A model generated the notes under the pieces. It was not told the DNA's origin. It saw only the letters and a program-made list of their open reading frames with translations, and did not search any database. Shown here piece after piece: positions 10,308 to 20,930 of a DNA stretch of 64,000 bases. This DNA comes from Molossus alvarezi. Taxonomy: Eukaryota; Chordata; Mammalia; Chiroptera; Molossidae. How positions within the stretch are numbered: position 1 is the first letter of the stretch; each line of letters starts with the position of its first letter. Position numbers and translations under genes: made by a program. The DNA is taken from NCBI GenBank assembly GCA_037176705.1, contig CM073887.1, positions 55,451,001 through 55,515,000 of the forward strand. The letters run 5' to 3'.

Positions 10308-10670
10308 TGTCTTAGTTAGCTCAGACTTCTATAATGGAATAGTACAGACAAGGTAGCTTGAACAATGGACATTTATTTCTCACAGTTCTGGAGACTGGGA
10401 AGTCCAAGATTAAAGTGACAGCTAATTCAATTCCTGGTCAGTGCTCTCGTTCTGGTTTGCAGATAGCCACCTTCTTGCCATGTCCTCACATGGTAGGGGA
10501 GATATCTCTGGCATCTCTTCTTATAAGGGCATTATTCCGTCCTGAGGGCTCCACCCTTAGACCTCCTCTAACACTGATTACCTCCCAAAGACCCCATCTC
10601 TAACACCATCACGTTGGGTTAGGGCTTCGACATACAAATTTGGGGAGGCACCAACATCCCAATGGTAACA
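10308..10670 (-). repeat. MLT1 (MaLR) solo LTR
   Basis: The reverse complement runs from TGTTACCATTGGGATGTTGG through GAAGCCCTAACCC and CATGTGAGGACATGGCAAGAA to CTGTGAGAAATAAATGTCC and ends ...AAGACA. This is the characteristic MLT1 LTR order with TG...CA ends. Its AATAAA polyadenylation signal region is recognisable. No internal ERVL-MaLR region is attached. Confidence 0.8.
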
Positions 10671-10905
10671 CCTTGCATAATTTGAGTACACTATCCCAAC
10701 CAGAAAATTGATACAATTGATAAACCTTTGCAGTGTTATCACACGAGTAGGATTGTGTGACTACTACCACAATCAAGACACATACAGTTCCATTACAACT
10801 GATTGCTCATGCTACCCTTTTATAGCCACAGTCACCTCCAACCCCTGGGGACCACTCATCTATTATCCATGTCTATAGTTTTGTAATTTTAAGAATGTCA
10901 CATAG

Positions 10906-11148
10906 GCTCTGGCTGGTTTGGCTCAGTGGTTAGAGAGTCGGACTGTAGTCCAGAGAGATCCGGGTTTAGTTCCCACTAAGGGCACGTACCTCAGTTGCAG
11001 TTTGTCCCCGGTCCCAGTTGGGGTTGTGTGGGTGGCAACAACTCAATGTGTCTCTCTCACATCGATGTTTCTCTCTCTCTCCTCTTCCCTCTCTCCCTCC
11101 CGCTCTATCTGAAGGTAAATGCAAAAATGTTCTCAGGTGAGGATAAAA
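10906..11148 (+). repeat. VES SINE, form A
   Basis: Plus-strand copy from CTCTGGCTGGTTTGGCTCAG to CAGGTGAGGATAAAAG. Confidence 0.92.
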
Positions 11149-11219
11149 GAAAAGTTTTTCAATGGGGGAAAAAGGAGAAACATCTGTAACAAAAATAAAT
11201 TAATGAATAAAAGAAGAAA

Positions 11220-11453
11220 ATATGCTTTTATTGATTTTTTACTAAAAAATTTAGAGAGAGAGAGGAAGGGAGAGAAAGATAGAAGCATTGATGTGAGAGA
11301 GAAACATTGATCAGCTGCCTCCTGCATGCTCCCTACCCATGCCCCCTACTAGGGATTGAGCCCAAAACCTGGGCATGTGCCCCAACTGTAATCTAACAGG
11401 CAACCCTTTGATGCACGATGACACCCAACCAACTGAGCCACATCAACCAGGGC
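11220..11453 (-). repeat. VES SINE, form B
   Basis: Minus-strand copy with TTTTATTGATTTTTTACT at the tail side and ACATCAACCAGGGC at the head. Diverged, older than the form A copies. Confidence 0.85.
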
Positions 11454-11743
11454 TACCACAACTTCTTTATTCATTCATTAGTGAATGGACATATATTTAG
11501 GTTGTTTTCATGTCTTTGCTATTGTGAACAATGCTGCTATGAATGTAGGGCTGCAGATATTTCTTTGAAAAAGTGTTTCTGTTTCCTTCGGATGTATTTC
11601 CAGAAGTGGAATTGCTGGATCATGTGGTAGTTCTGTTTTTAGTTTTTTGAGGAACTTTCATGCTATTTTCCTTAGTGGCTACACCAATTTACATTGGTGC
11701 ACATTTCTCCATTTTCTTACTAGCATCTATTTCTTGTCTTTTT

Positions 11744-11995
11744 TTATTTTTATTTTTATTCCTCACCCGAGGATACTTTTCTATTTGTTATCAGATAGAG
11801 TGGGAGGGAGGGAAAGAAAGAGAGACAGAGAGAAACATGGATGTGATAGAGCCACATCTACTGGTTGCCTCCCTCACAACTCGACCAGGGCCGAGGACAA
11901 ACTGCAACCGAGGTACATGCCCTTGGCCAGAATCAAACTTGTGACTCATTGGTCTGCGGGCCAACGCTCTAACCACTGAGAAAACCGGCCAGAGC
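11744..11995 (-). repeat. VES SINE, form A
   Basis: Minus-strand copy in the L1 ORF2 relic, ending AAAACCGGCCAGAGC. The flanks TTCTTGTCTTTT / TTCTTTGTCTTTT are a probable target duplication. Confidence 0.92.
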
Positions 11996-12008
11996 TTTTC
12001 TTTGTCTT

Positions 12009-12213
12009 TTTTTTTTTTTTAAATATGCTTTTATTGATTTTAGAGAGAGAGGAAGGGAGAGGTAGAGAAAGATAGAAACACTGATGAGAGAGAAACATCA
12101 ATCAGCTGCCTTCTGCATGCCCTCTGCTGGGGTTTGAGCTCACAACCTGGGCATGTGCCCTGACCTGTTGGTGCATCGATTGATGCTCAAATACTGAGTC
12201 ACACTGGCCAGGC
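12009..12213 (-). repeat. VES SINE, form B
   Basis: Minus-strand copy lying almost directly after the preceding SINE. TTTGTCTTTTT recurs after its head, so it probably reused the same target string. Confidence 0.88.
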
Positions 12214-12379
12214 TGTTTTTTGTCTTTTTGATGATAGCAATGATAACAGGTGTGAGGTGATATTTCACTGTGGTTTTGATTGGCATTTCCCTAATATTAG
12301 TAATGTTGAGCACCTTTTCATGTGCTTGTTGGCCATTCATATACCTTCTTTGGAAAACTATTCAGGTCTTTTGCTCATT

Positions 12380-12733
12380 TTATTTTATTTTTATTTTTTT
12401 ATCCTCACCCGAGGACATTTTTGCATTTATCTTCAGATAGAGAAGGAGGGAGAGAGGGAGGAAGAAAGAGAGAGAGAGAGGGAGGAAGAGAGAAAGAGAG
12501 AGAGAGCGCCCTGGCTGGTTTGGCTCAGCAGTTAGAGCATTGGCCTGCGGTCTGGAGGAGAGAGAGAGAGAGAAACATCCATGTGAGAGAGACACATCGA
12601 GTGTCTGCCACCCACATGACCCCAACCGGGGCCTGGGACAAACTGCAACTGAGGTACGTGCCCTTAGCGGGAACCGAACCCAGGACTCTCTGGTTTGCAG
12701 GCCGACACTAACTGCTGAGCAACTGGCCAGGGC
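12380..12733 (-). repeat. VES SINE, form A, with an inverted SINE head inside
   Basis: A minus-strand form A copy (target duplication GCTCATTT) is split at its GA-rich tract by a 49-bp plus-strand VES head, 12508-12556 (GCCCTGGCTGGTTTGGCTCA through GGCCTGCGGTCTGGAG). The GA-rich tract appears on both sides of the inserted head. Confidence 0.88.
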
Positions 12734-12829
12734 TCATTTGTTCATTTAAAAAAATTAATTAATTAAGTTTTCCTTTTAAAAATTGTATTGTTATTATTTT
12801 GCTATTCAGTTGCATGTATTCTTTGTGTA

Positions 12830-12896
12830 TTTTTTTAATCCTCACCACCCAAGTATATTTTGCCTTTGATTTTAGATAAAGTGAAAAGGAGGAAGG

Positions 12897-12944
<48 letters not shown>

Positions 12945-13108
12945 CATCAGTGTGAGAGAGACACATTGATTGGTTGCCTCCAGCATGTGCCCTGATGGGG
13001 CCTGGGATTGAACCTGCCACCTAGGCATGTGCCCTTGACAAAGAATAGAACCAGCAACCCTTTTGTGCACAGGTCAATGCCCTCACCTTTGAGGCACACT
13101 GGCCAGGG
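12830..13108 (-). repeat. VES SINE, form A (diverged)
   Basis: Minus-strand copy with an expanded GA dinucleotide tract at 12900-12938. Flanks TCTTTGTGTATTTT / TCTTTATGTATTTT are an imperfect target duplication. Confidence 0.88.
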
Positions 13109-13376
13109 CTCTTTATGTATTTTGGATATTAATCCTTTATCAGATACATGGTTTCCAAATATTTTTTCCCATTCTGTAGGTTGTCTTCATTTTGTTGATT
13201 GTTTCTTTTGCTGTGTAGAAGCATTTTAGTTTGATGTAGTCCCATTTGTTTAAATGGTTTTTGTTCCATTTATTTATTTAGATTCCCATTCCCCTTTCCC
13301 TTTGGCAACTATCAGCTTGTTTTCTATATTTATGGGTCTGTTTTTGTTTTGCTTTGTTATTCATTTGTTCTGCCTT

Positions 13377-13598
13377 TTTTTGTTGTTGTTAATAATTTTA
13401 TTGGTTTTTTAGAAAGAGAGGAAGGGAGAGAGAGATAGAAACATTAGTGTGAGAGAGACACATCAATTGGCTGCCTCCTGCATGCCCCCCACTGGGGATT
13501 GAGCTTAAAACCTGGGCATGTGCCCCGACCAGGAATCGAACCGGGACCTCTCAGTCCATGGGACGACGTTCACTCCACTGAGCTACACTGGCTGGGCA
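13377..13598 (-). repeat. VES SINE, form B
   Basis: Minus-strand copy, head complement GCTACACTGGCTGGGCA, inserted in the L1 ORF2 relic. Confidence 0.88.
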
Positions 13599-14179
13599 AC
13601 TTTTATTTTTATTAATGTAGGAATTTATCACTATAAACTTGCCTTGGAAATTGCTTTTACAGCATTCCATAGGTTTTGTTATGTTGTGTTTTCATTTTTT
13701 TCAAGATATTTTTAAATTTATTTATTTTTACTTATTTGCTGTTTAGATGTGTGTTGTTTAATTTCCACATATTTGTGACATTTCTAGCTTTCCTCTTGTT
13801 ATTGATTTTGAATGCCATATCATTGTGGTCAGAAAATATACTTGATATGCTTTCAAATCATCTTAAATTTGCTAAGAATTGTTTTGTGACCTATTACATG
13901 ATCTACTCTGAAGAATGTTTCCTTGGCACTTGAGAAGAGAATGTATATTTTGCTGCTGGTGGATGGAATATTCTGCATATATCTGCCAGGTTTATTTGTA
14001 AAGTATGGTTCAAATGCAACATTTCCTTGTTGATTTTATGTCTGAATGATCTATTCATTGTTAAAAGTGGGTATTGATGTCTTCTACTATTATTGTATTG
14101 CTTATTTCCCCCTTAAGATCTGTTAGTATTTGCTTAATATATTTAGGTGCTCCCATGTTGGGTACTTGAATATTTTTCT

Positions 14180-14396
14180 TTAAACATTTTTTAATTGATT
14201 TTTTTAGAAAGAGAGGAAGGGAGGCGGGAAGCGAGATAGAAACATCTCCGTGAGAGAGGAACATCAATTGGCAGCCTCCTGCATGCCCCTCACTGGGCAT
14301 TGGCTCACAACTTGGGCATATTCCCTGACCGGGAATCGAACCAGGACCTTTCAGTCTATGGGACGATGCTCAATTCATTGAGCCACACCAGCCAGG
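14180..14396 (-). repeat. VES SINE, form B
   Basis: Minus-strand copy, head complement GCCACACCAGCCAGGCA, between two parts of the antisense L1. Confidence 0.88.
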
Positions 14397-14604
14397 CAAA
14401 TATCTCTATATTTTTGATTGTTGTATCTTCTTGATGAATTGCCCCCTTCATCATTGTATAATGACCTCCTTTGTCTCTTGTTACTGTTTTTGGCTTTATG
14501 TCTATTTTGTCTGATATAAGTACAGCTACTTCTACTCTCTTTTGGTTTGCACGTGCGCAGAATATCTTTTCCTTTCCCTTCATTTTGAGCCTATGTGAGT
14601 TCTT

Positions 14605-14854
14605 TTTTTTTATTATCCTCACCCGAGGACATTTTTCCATTTTTTGTTCAGATAGAGTGGGAGGGAGGGAGGGAGAGAGAGAGAGAGAGAGAGACATGGA
14701 TGTGAAAGGGACACATCAAATGGCTGCCTCCTGCACGATCCAACCAGGGCCGGGGACAAACTGCAACCGCGGTACATGCCCTTAGTGGGAACTGAACCCG
14801 GGTCTCTCTGGACCACAGGCCAATGCTCTAACCACTGAGCAAAACTGGCCAGGG
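14605..14854 (-). repeat. VES SINE, form A (first of a tandem pair)
   Basis: Complete minus-strand copy. It is flanked by CCTATGTGAGTTCTT at 14590-14604 and 14855-14869. Confidence 0.95.
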
Positions 14855-14869
14855 CCTATGTGAGTTCTT

Positions 14870-15081
14870 TTTTTTTGATATTCTGTTCAGATAGAGTGGG
14901 AAGGAGAGAGAGAGAGAGAGAGAGAGAAACATCGACGTGAAAGGGACACATCGAGTAGTTGCCACCCGCACGACCCAACCAGACAAACTGCAACCGAGGC
15001 ACGTGCCCTCAGCGGGAACCGAACCCGGGTCCCTCTGGACCGCAGGCCGAAGCTCTAACCACTGAGCCAAACAGGCCAGGG
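14870..15081 (-). repeat. VES SINE, form A lacking its 3' tail (second of a tandem pair)
   Basis: Begins at GATATTCTGTTCAGATAG, without the ATCCTCACCCGAGG tail complement, and ends at the complete head. A third copy of CCTATGTGAGTTCTT follows at 15082-15096, so the two SINEs share one repeated target. Confidence 0.93.
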
Positions 15082-15221
15082 CCTATGTGAGTTCTTAAAG
15101 CTGAAATGAGTTTCTACAGTAGTTGGGTCTTGTTTTTCTTTCTTTTAAAACACCTATCCATCCACTCTATGTCTTTTGACTGGAAGATTCAATTCATTTA
15201 CATTTATTTATTTAGTTACTT

Positions 15222-15468
15222 TTTAAAAAATCCTCACCTGAGGACATTTTTGCATTTATCTTCAGATAGAGTGGGAGGAAGAGAGGCGGGAAGCTAGAGA
15301 GAGAAACATCGATGTGAGAGAGTCACATTGACTGGTTGCCACCCAAATGACCCCAACTGGGACTGGGGACAAATTGCAACCGAGGTACATGCCCTTAGCG
15401 GGAACCGAACCTGGGACTCTCTGGTGTGCAGGCCGATGCTCTAACCGCTGAGCCAAACCAGCCAGCGC
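15222..15468 (-). repeat. VES SINE, form A
   Basis: Minus-strand copy ending CAAACCAGCCAGCGC. TATTTATTTA occurs on both sides. It sits within the T-rich end of the next SINE. Confidence 0.9.
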
Positions 15469-15477
15469 TATTTATTT

Positions 15478-15682
15478 AAAATATTTTTTTCTTTATTGAT
15501 TTTAGAGAGGAAGGGAGAGGGAAAGGGAGAGATAGAAACATCGATGAGAAAGAACATCAATTGGCCACCTCCTGCATGCCCCTCACTGAGGATCGGGCCC
15601 ACATGTGCCCTGACTGGGAATCGAACTGGCGATCTCTTGGTGCATGGGTCGATGCTCAACCACTGAGCCACACCGGCCTGGC
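15478..15682 (-). repeat. VES SINE, form B
   Basis: Minus-strand copy. The string CATTTACATTTA before 15200 and after 15690 marks its target duplication, with the SINE at 15222-15468 nested in its tail. Confidence 0.88.
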
Positions 15683-16361
15683 AATCCATTTACATTTAGA
15701 ATAAATATTGATAGGTAAAGACTAATTAGTGTCATCTTATTAATTTTTTCTGCCTCTTTTGTAGTTCTCTTGTTAGTTTCTTCATTTCTTGCTGCCTTCC
15801 TTTTCCTTTGTGGATTTATTTTTCATAGTGGTATGGCTTTGATTCCCTTCTCTTTATCTTTTGTGAGTCTATTGTAGGTTTTTGCTTTGTGGTTATCATG
15901 AGGCTTACATAAAACACCTTGTAGATTTAACAGTCTATTTTATGCTATTAGCAATTTAACTTCAACCACATACCACAACCCTACCCTTTTACTCCTCCTC
16001 TTACATTTTTCATGTCACAATTTACCTCTTTTTTCTTGTGAACTTATTAACAAAGTATGTTAACTACAGTTATACAGTTTAGTACTCTTGTTCTTAACTT
16101 TTATGCTGGAGTTAAGTGGCTAACTCTCCACCATATTACAGTATTAGAATATTTTGAATCTGACTATGTACTTACCTTTACCAGTGTGTAGTATATTCAT
16201 TGGTTTTTATGTTACTAATTAGTGTCTTTTCATTTCAGCTTAAAGACGTCAACATTTCTTGTAAGGCAGGTCTAGTGGAGATAAACTCCTTCAGATTTTG
16301 TTTGGGAAAATCTGTGTTTCTCCTTCATTTCTGGACAGGTTTTCTGGGTAATGTATTCTTT

Positions 16362-16474
16362 GTTGTTGTTGTCGTTCATCCTTACCTGAGGATACTTTTC
16401 CATTGATTTTTCAAGAGCGCGTGGAAGGGGAGGAGGGGGAAGGAGAGAGAGTGAGTGGAAGGGAGAGAGGCAGA

Positions 16475-16514
<40 letters not shown>

Positions 16515-16658
16515 TTGCTGTGAAAGACACATTGATTGGTTGCTTCCCATATGCCTGGGCTAGCAACCCAGGTATGTGCCCTTGACCAGCAATCAAATCC
16601 ATGACCCTTCAGTGCATGTGCCTACGCTTTAACCACTGAACAATGCCATCCAGGGAGG
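16362..16658 (-). repeat. VES SINE (diverged) with long GA tract
   Basis: Minus-strand, with a GA dinucleotide expansion near 16480-16512. Target duplication TAATGTATTCTT (16350-16361 and following the head near 16662). Confidence 0.85.
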
Positions 16659-16831
16659 GATAATGTATTCTTGATTGGCAGGTTTTTTTCTGTCAGCACT
16701 TTGAATGTATCATCCCACTCTCTCCTGGCCTGTAAGGTTTCTGCTGAGAAGTCCTCTGATAGCCTTCTGGGGGTTCCCTTGTAAGTTATAAGATTTTCCC
16801 CCCTCTTGCTGCTATTATGCTTTTCCCATTG

Positions 16832-17033
16832 GCTCAGCCAGTGCGGCTCAGTGGAATGAGTGTCATCCCATGGACTGAGAAGTCCCGGATGGATTCCCAG
16901 TCAGGGATGTTTCGGGCTCAATCCCCAGTGGGGGGTGTGCAGGAGGCAGTGGATGGATGTGCCTCTCTCACATTGATGTTTCTATCTCTCTCTCCTTTCC
17001 TGTCCCTCTAAAAAAAATCAATAAAAACATATT
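16832..17033 (+). repeat. VES SINE, form B
   Basis: Plus-strand copy with head CTCAGCCAGTGCGGCTCAG and tail AAAAAAATCAATAAAAACAT. Confidence 0.88.
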
Positions 17034-17188
17034 AAACATTTTTTTCCTTTGTCTTTGATGTTTAACAGTTCTATTATATGTGTCCTAGAGAAGATCTCTT
17101 TAAGTTTATTTTATTTGTTGATCTGTGAACTTTATTTACTTGAATACCCAAATATCTCTTAAGATTTGGGAAGTTGTTGATTATTATT

Positions 17189-17418
17189 ATTATTATTTTT
17201 TAATCCTCACTAGAGGATATGTTTTTAAAATTGATTTTATTGATTTTTAGAGACAGAGGAAGGGAGAGGGAGAGAGAGAGAGAGAAATGTGAGAGAGAAA
17301 TATGGATCAGTTGCTTCCCATATGCGCCCCCACTGGGGGTTGAACCCAGTGTGCCCTGAGTACAACCTTTTAGTGCACAGGATGATGCTTAAACTGACTG
17401 AGTCACCCGGTCAGGGCC
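17189..17418 (-). repeat. VES SINE (diverged)
   Basis: Minus-strand copy with both an AATCCTCACTAGAGG element and a TTTTATTGATTTTT block, so it looks intermediate between forms A and B. Head complement CACCCGGTCAGGGCC. Confidence 0.82.
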
Positions 17419-17444
17419 ATTATGTGTTTCTTTAAATAAGCTCT

Positions 17445-17843
17445 TGTAAAGGATAACACATGCTAAGTGAATGTACAGTAAAATTTTTTCCCATTAGGCA
17501 GAACTTACCCCCTGGATTTTAAGAGAATGGCAAGAACTAGCTGCTAACAGATAACCACTGCATTGTATAGATAACCATTGCTTTGTGTACACCGAAACTG
17601 ATTGTTCCCTCAGGCATAGCAGCTAACTGCAAATATCTGCTTCTCTATGTGCTTGCTTGCTCACAAACCCTTAGCCCAAATTCCTTAACAGGGGCTAAGA
17701 CAACTATATAAGCAACCCTCCCCCTGAGCTCAGGGCTGCTCTCTCCTCTGCATAGGATGGGACAATCACCGCACGGCTAATAAAGCTCTTAATTTGAACC
17801 CAGTTCGGAGTCTGAGTCTGGTCTGTCTTGTTGCTCTACAACA
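17445..17843 (+). mobile_element. Solo LTR of a class I (gammaretrovirus-like) endogenous retrovirus
   Basis: A 399-bp unit begins TGTAAAGG and ends CTACAACA, giving TG...CA ends, and is flanked by the exact 4-bp duplication CTCT (17441-17444, 17844-17847). Inside are TATATAAG (about 17705-17712) and AATAAA (17779-17784) at a spacing expected for U3-R, followed by a U5-like tail. The 4-bp duplication and layout point to class I (ERV1). There is no gag, pol or env sequence next to it, so it arose by recombination between the LTRs. It sits inside the antisense L1 ORF1 region. Subfamily is not known to me. Confidence 0.85.
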
Positions 17844-18148
17844 CTCTCTGCCCCCTTCTTTATCTCTTCTCCTTCTGCAACTCTAAGACTTTGAGATTTG
17901 ATCTTTTGATAGTATCCTGTAAATCATGTAGGCTTTCTTCATTCTTTTTAATTCTTTTTCTTTGTTCTCTGGATAGTTCAAAGTTCCTGTCTTCAATATC
18001 AAGATTCTTTTTTTCCTGATTGATCAAATCCAATGTAGATGCTCTCTATTGCATTTTTTCATTTCTTCTTTCCTCTTTTTTTTCTTTTCTTTTTTTTGTA
18101 TTCTTCAGTATTAGAATTTCTGTTTTGTTGTTTTAAATAATTTATATC

Positions 18149-18342
18149 TGCCCTGGCTGGTTTGGCTTAGTGGTTAGAGCTTTGGCCGGTGGACCAAAGG
18201 GTCATGGGTTTGTACCTTGGTTCGGTCCCCTGCGGGAGGCAACCAATTAATATGTTTCTCTCACATCGATGCCCACCCTCCCACCCCCCACTTTATCTGA
18301 AGATAAATGGAAAAGTATCCTTAGGTGAGGATTAAAAAAACA
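18149..18342 (+). repeat. VES SINE, form A
   Basis: Plus-strand copy, internally shortened between the B box and the tail. Target duplication AAATAATTTATATCTG / AAATGATTTATATCTCT (imperfect). Confidence 0.9.
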
Positions 18343-19978
18343 AACCACACTTAAATGATTTATATCTCTGTTAAATTTCTCATTTTGTTTGTGTATTTTT
18401 TCCTGATTTCATTAAATTGTCTTTCTGCATTTTCTTGTAGCTCATTGTTTCCTTAGAATAGCTATTTTGAATTTTTTTTACCTGGTAAAGTGCAGACTTC
18501 CCTGTCTTTGGGTTAGGTTAATGAAAGATTATTGTGATCCTTTGATGGTGTCACATCACCTTTATTTTTTATTGTTCTTTGAAGTTTTCATTGCTGTCTT
18601 TGCATCTGAAGTAGCAGTCAATTTCTTCCAGTCTTGACTAACTTCCCTCAGGGGAGAGATATGCTTCTTGCTCCCTCTGGTGGCAGAATTCTTAAGTTTG
18701 TAAGCTTTCTCTGGAGTCTCTGGATTCTGTACACATGGGTTGTGTGGCTAGCCTCTCTTTTGTTTTCCTGAAGGTCGTACTAAAGCTCAAGTTTGTGGTC
18801 TCTTCCTGGCCAGAAGATGCACCTGATTTTTGCACATGCTCACTAGGTAGGTAGTGTACAGAGGCAGCCAGCCACAGGGTGTGGGAGGTGTGCATGGGCC
18901 AGTTTGTGGGATCCATGGGTGAGGAATTCCCAGTGGCTTGTTGGCAGGCTTCTTAATAGAAACCATGATGCAGATAGCAGGATCCATGTCCCTTCAATGT
19001 CCTCTGAGAATCTTACCTGCCACTATTCCCAGCTCTTCTCCCCTCTGCCCCCAGTCATGTGGTTCACCATGCAGTGCTCTTAAAATCTCTCTTGGCCGTA
19101 AGTTGTGCCATCTTAGTAAAGAGATGATGCAGGTAAAGTCAAACTGCTTCTCTTACCCTCTTGAATACATCCACACTAATTCAGATTCTTTTTTTTTAAC
19201 CTCCAATGGAGAGCTGGAACTTCTCTGGAAACCTGAACTTCCACAGAGGCTTCCTTATCCATGGGTGACGGTCAGAATCGGTGTTCTCCAGGTTTCCGGA
19301 CTGAGAGGGGTGCAGCCCATTCACAGGCCACTGAAGGGTCTACAGCTGGGAGTGAGGTCTGTCTGCTTATTACCCGATGCTTAATGGACAGATGGATGAG
19401 ACTCCTCCCAGGCACCTTTTTGTTTGATGCTGGATTCCACAGGTCCCTTAAAGTCACTTTTGTCCATGGATGGATGCCGACGTTTTGTTGTTGGGGTGGG
19501 GAACAAAAATGAGGGACATCTTATGTCACCATAATGCTGATACTACTTTCCTTTGTTCCTTTTAATCATTTCTATCTTTATTAGTATTCTCATTTTTAAA
19601 ATACTTTGTTTCCTGACTTTGCCTATACTTCCCCTTAGCTCTTTGAGAATATTTAAGACAGTTGTTTTATAGTTTTGTCTAGTGAGTTTGATGTCTGGGC
19701 TTCATCAGGGATGGTTTCTGCTCATTCATGTTGTTCCTTTGAATGAGCCATTTGTTCCTGTTTCTTTGTCTACCTTGTGATATTTTACTGAAAACTGGGA
19801 ATTTGAATCTTATAATGTGGTAACTCTGGAAATTAGATTCCTACCCTTCCCCCAGGGTTTACTATGTTTTATTTTATTTAAATTTCTGCAGGATGTTTTT
19901 GTTGTGGATCAGCCTGAGGTGAAAGTTTAAGAGCTTTTCTAACCCTGTGTCATTCCCTGGGTAGGTGGAGTGGCTTTC

Positions 19979-20183
19979 TTTTTTTTATTTGTTTTTCTTT
20001 ATTGATTTTAGAGAGATAGGAAGAGGGGGAGGGAGAAACAGAAACATTGATTGGCTGCCTCCTCCTGCATGCCCCTCACTGGGGATCAGGCCCACAGCCT
20101 GGGCATGTGCCCTGACCAGGAATCGAACCGGCGACCTCTTGCTTCATGGGTCGAAGCTCAGTCACTGAACCACACCGGCGGGC
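19979..20183 (-). repeat. VES SINE, form B
   Basis: Minus-strand copy in the antisense L1 5'-UTR. Flanks TGGAGTGGCTTTCTT / TGGAATGACTTTCT are an imperfect target duplication. Confidence 0.88.
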
Positions 20184-20930
20184 TGGAATGACTTTCTAAG
20201 TCTCCCTATATACTGTTTGCAAGTGTTGTAATCCTTAAATGTCTGGCTTCCAAAAGGCGAGAAGGGAAAAAAGAAAAGAAAAACACAGATGCCATTCCTT
20301 AAAGTGTCTGGGAAGCCACTTTAGCTAGTGGGGTTGAAACAATGGCAGCCAGCCTCAGTGTCTGCACTTCAGTGATCAAAGCAGTAATCAGCAATCAGGA
20401 ATCAGAAAAGAGAGCCCAGATGATTGGAAGACAAGGTCTTTTGGTCCCATCTTGGTCTCAACAGCCACACCTGGAATATGGGCCTCTATCTTCAAAGCTG
20501 TCTGCCCTGTGGTAGGTGGTAGGGGATGGGTAACCACTCCTGCACTAAAGGCTGAGATTGACTGAAATTCTCTCTTTTGCGGCTAATCTTTCTCTTGGAA
20601 GCCACAAATTCGAATAGACTCCATTGTTTCAAAAACAGTTACCGTCAGTATAGTTGCTGTTTGGGTGGACAGACAGATTCCTGGTGCTTCCTACTCCACT
20701 ATCTCCCTGACATCATTTTCTACACAACTGCTTTGAATGTCCTAATACCTCTGAGAATCTCACTCCAGCTTCTCTTTTAGAATTTAGAAATGTGTTATGT
20801 GTCTTTATCCCAAAATCTCTTCCCAGGCATTTGTGGGTCTTTGGCTTGTCAGGAAGCTTTTATGAGCAGTGCTTTTTGCTTTTCCCATTTGAGATCTGAA
20901 TTAAGCTAAAAAGAGACAAGCACCTTGCGT

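Larger units (their letters stand above)
10671..20930 (-). mobile_element. Old L1 (LINE-1) element, antisense, heavily interrupted
   Basis: Moving left to right the blocks are an L1 read backwards: 3'-UTR-type sequence (10690-10900), ORF2 C-terminal region (11455-11740, 12214-12380, 13110-13376), reverse-transcriptase and endonuclease regions (13600-14180, 14400-14600), the ORF1-ORF2 interval (15690-16360), ORF1 C-terminal region (16660-16830, with the sequence complementary to the ..ETLQARREW.. segment), ORF1 N-terminal coiled-coil region (17844-18480) and a long 5'-UTR (18480-20930). Many stops and frameshifts remove any function. Some fourteen SINEs and one solo LTR have landed in it. Confidence 0.75.

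Noticed and set aside
12830..13108. Repeated GA and CT tracts as CRISPR-like or satellite arrays
   Set aside because: They are the simple-repeat portion of VES SINEs; no spacers and no regular unit beyond the dinucleotide.
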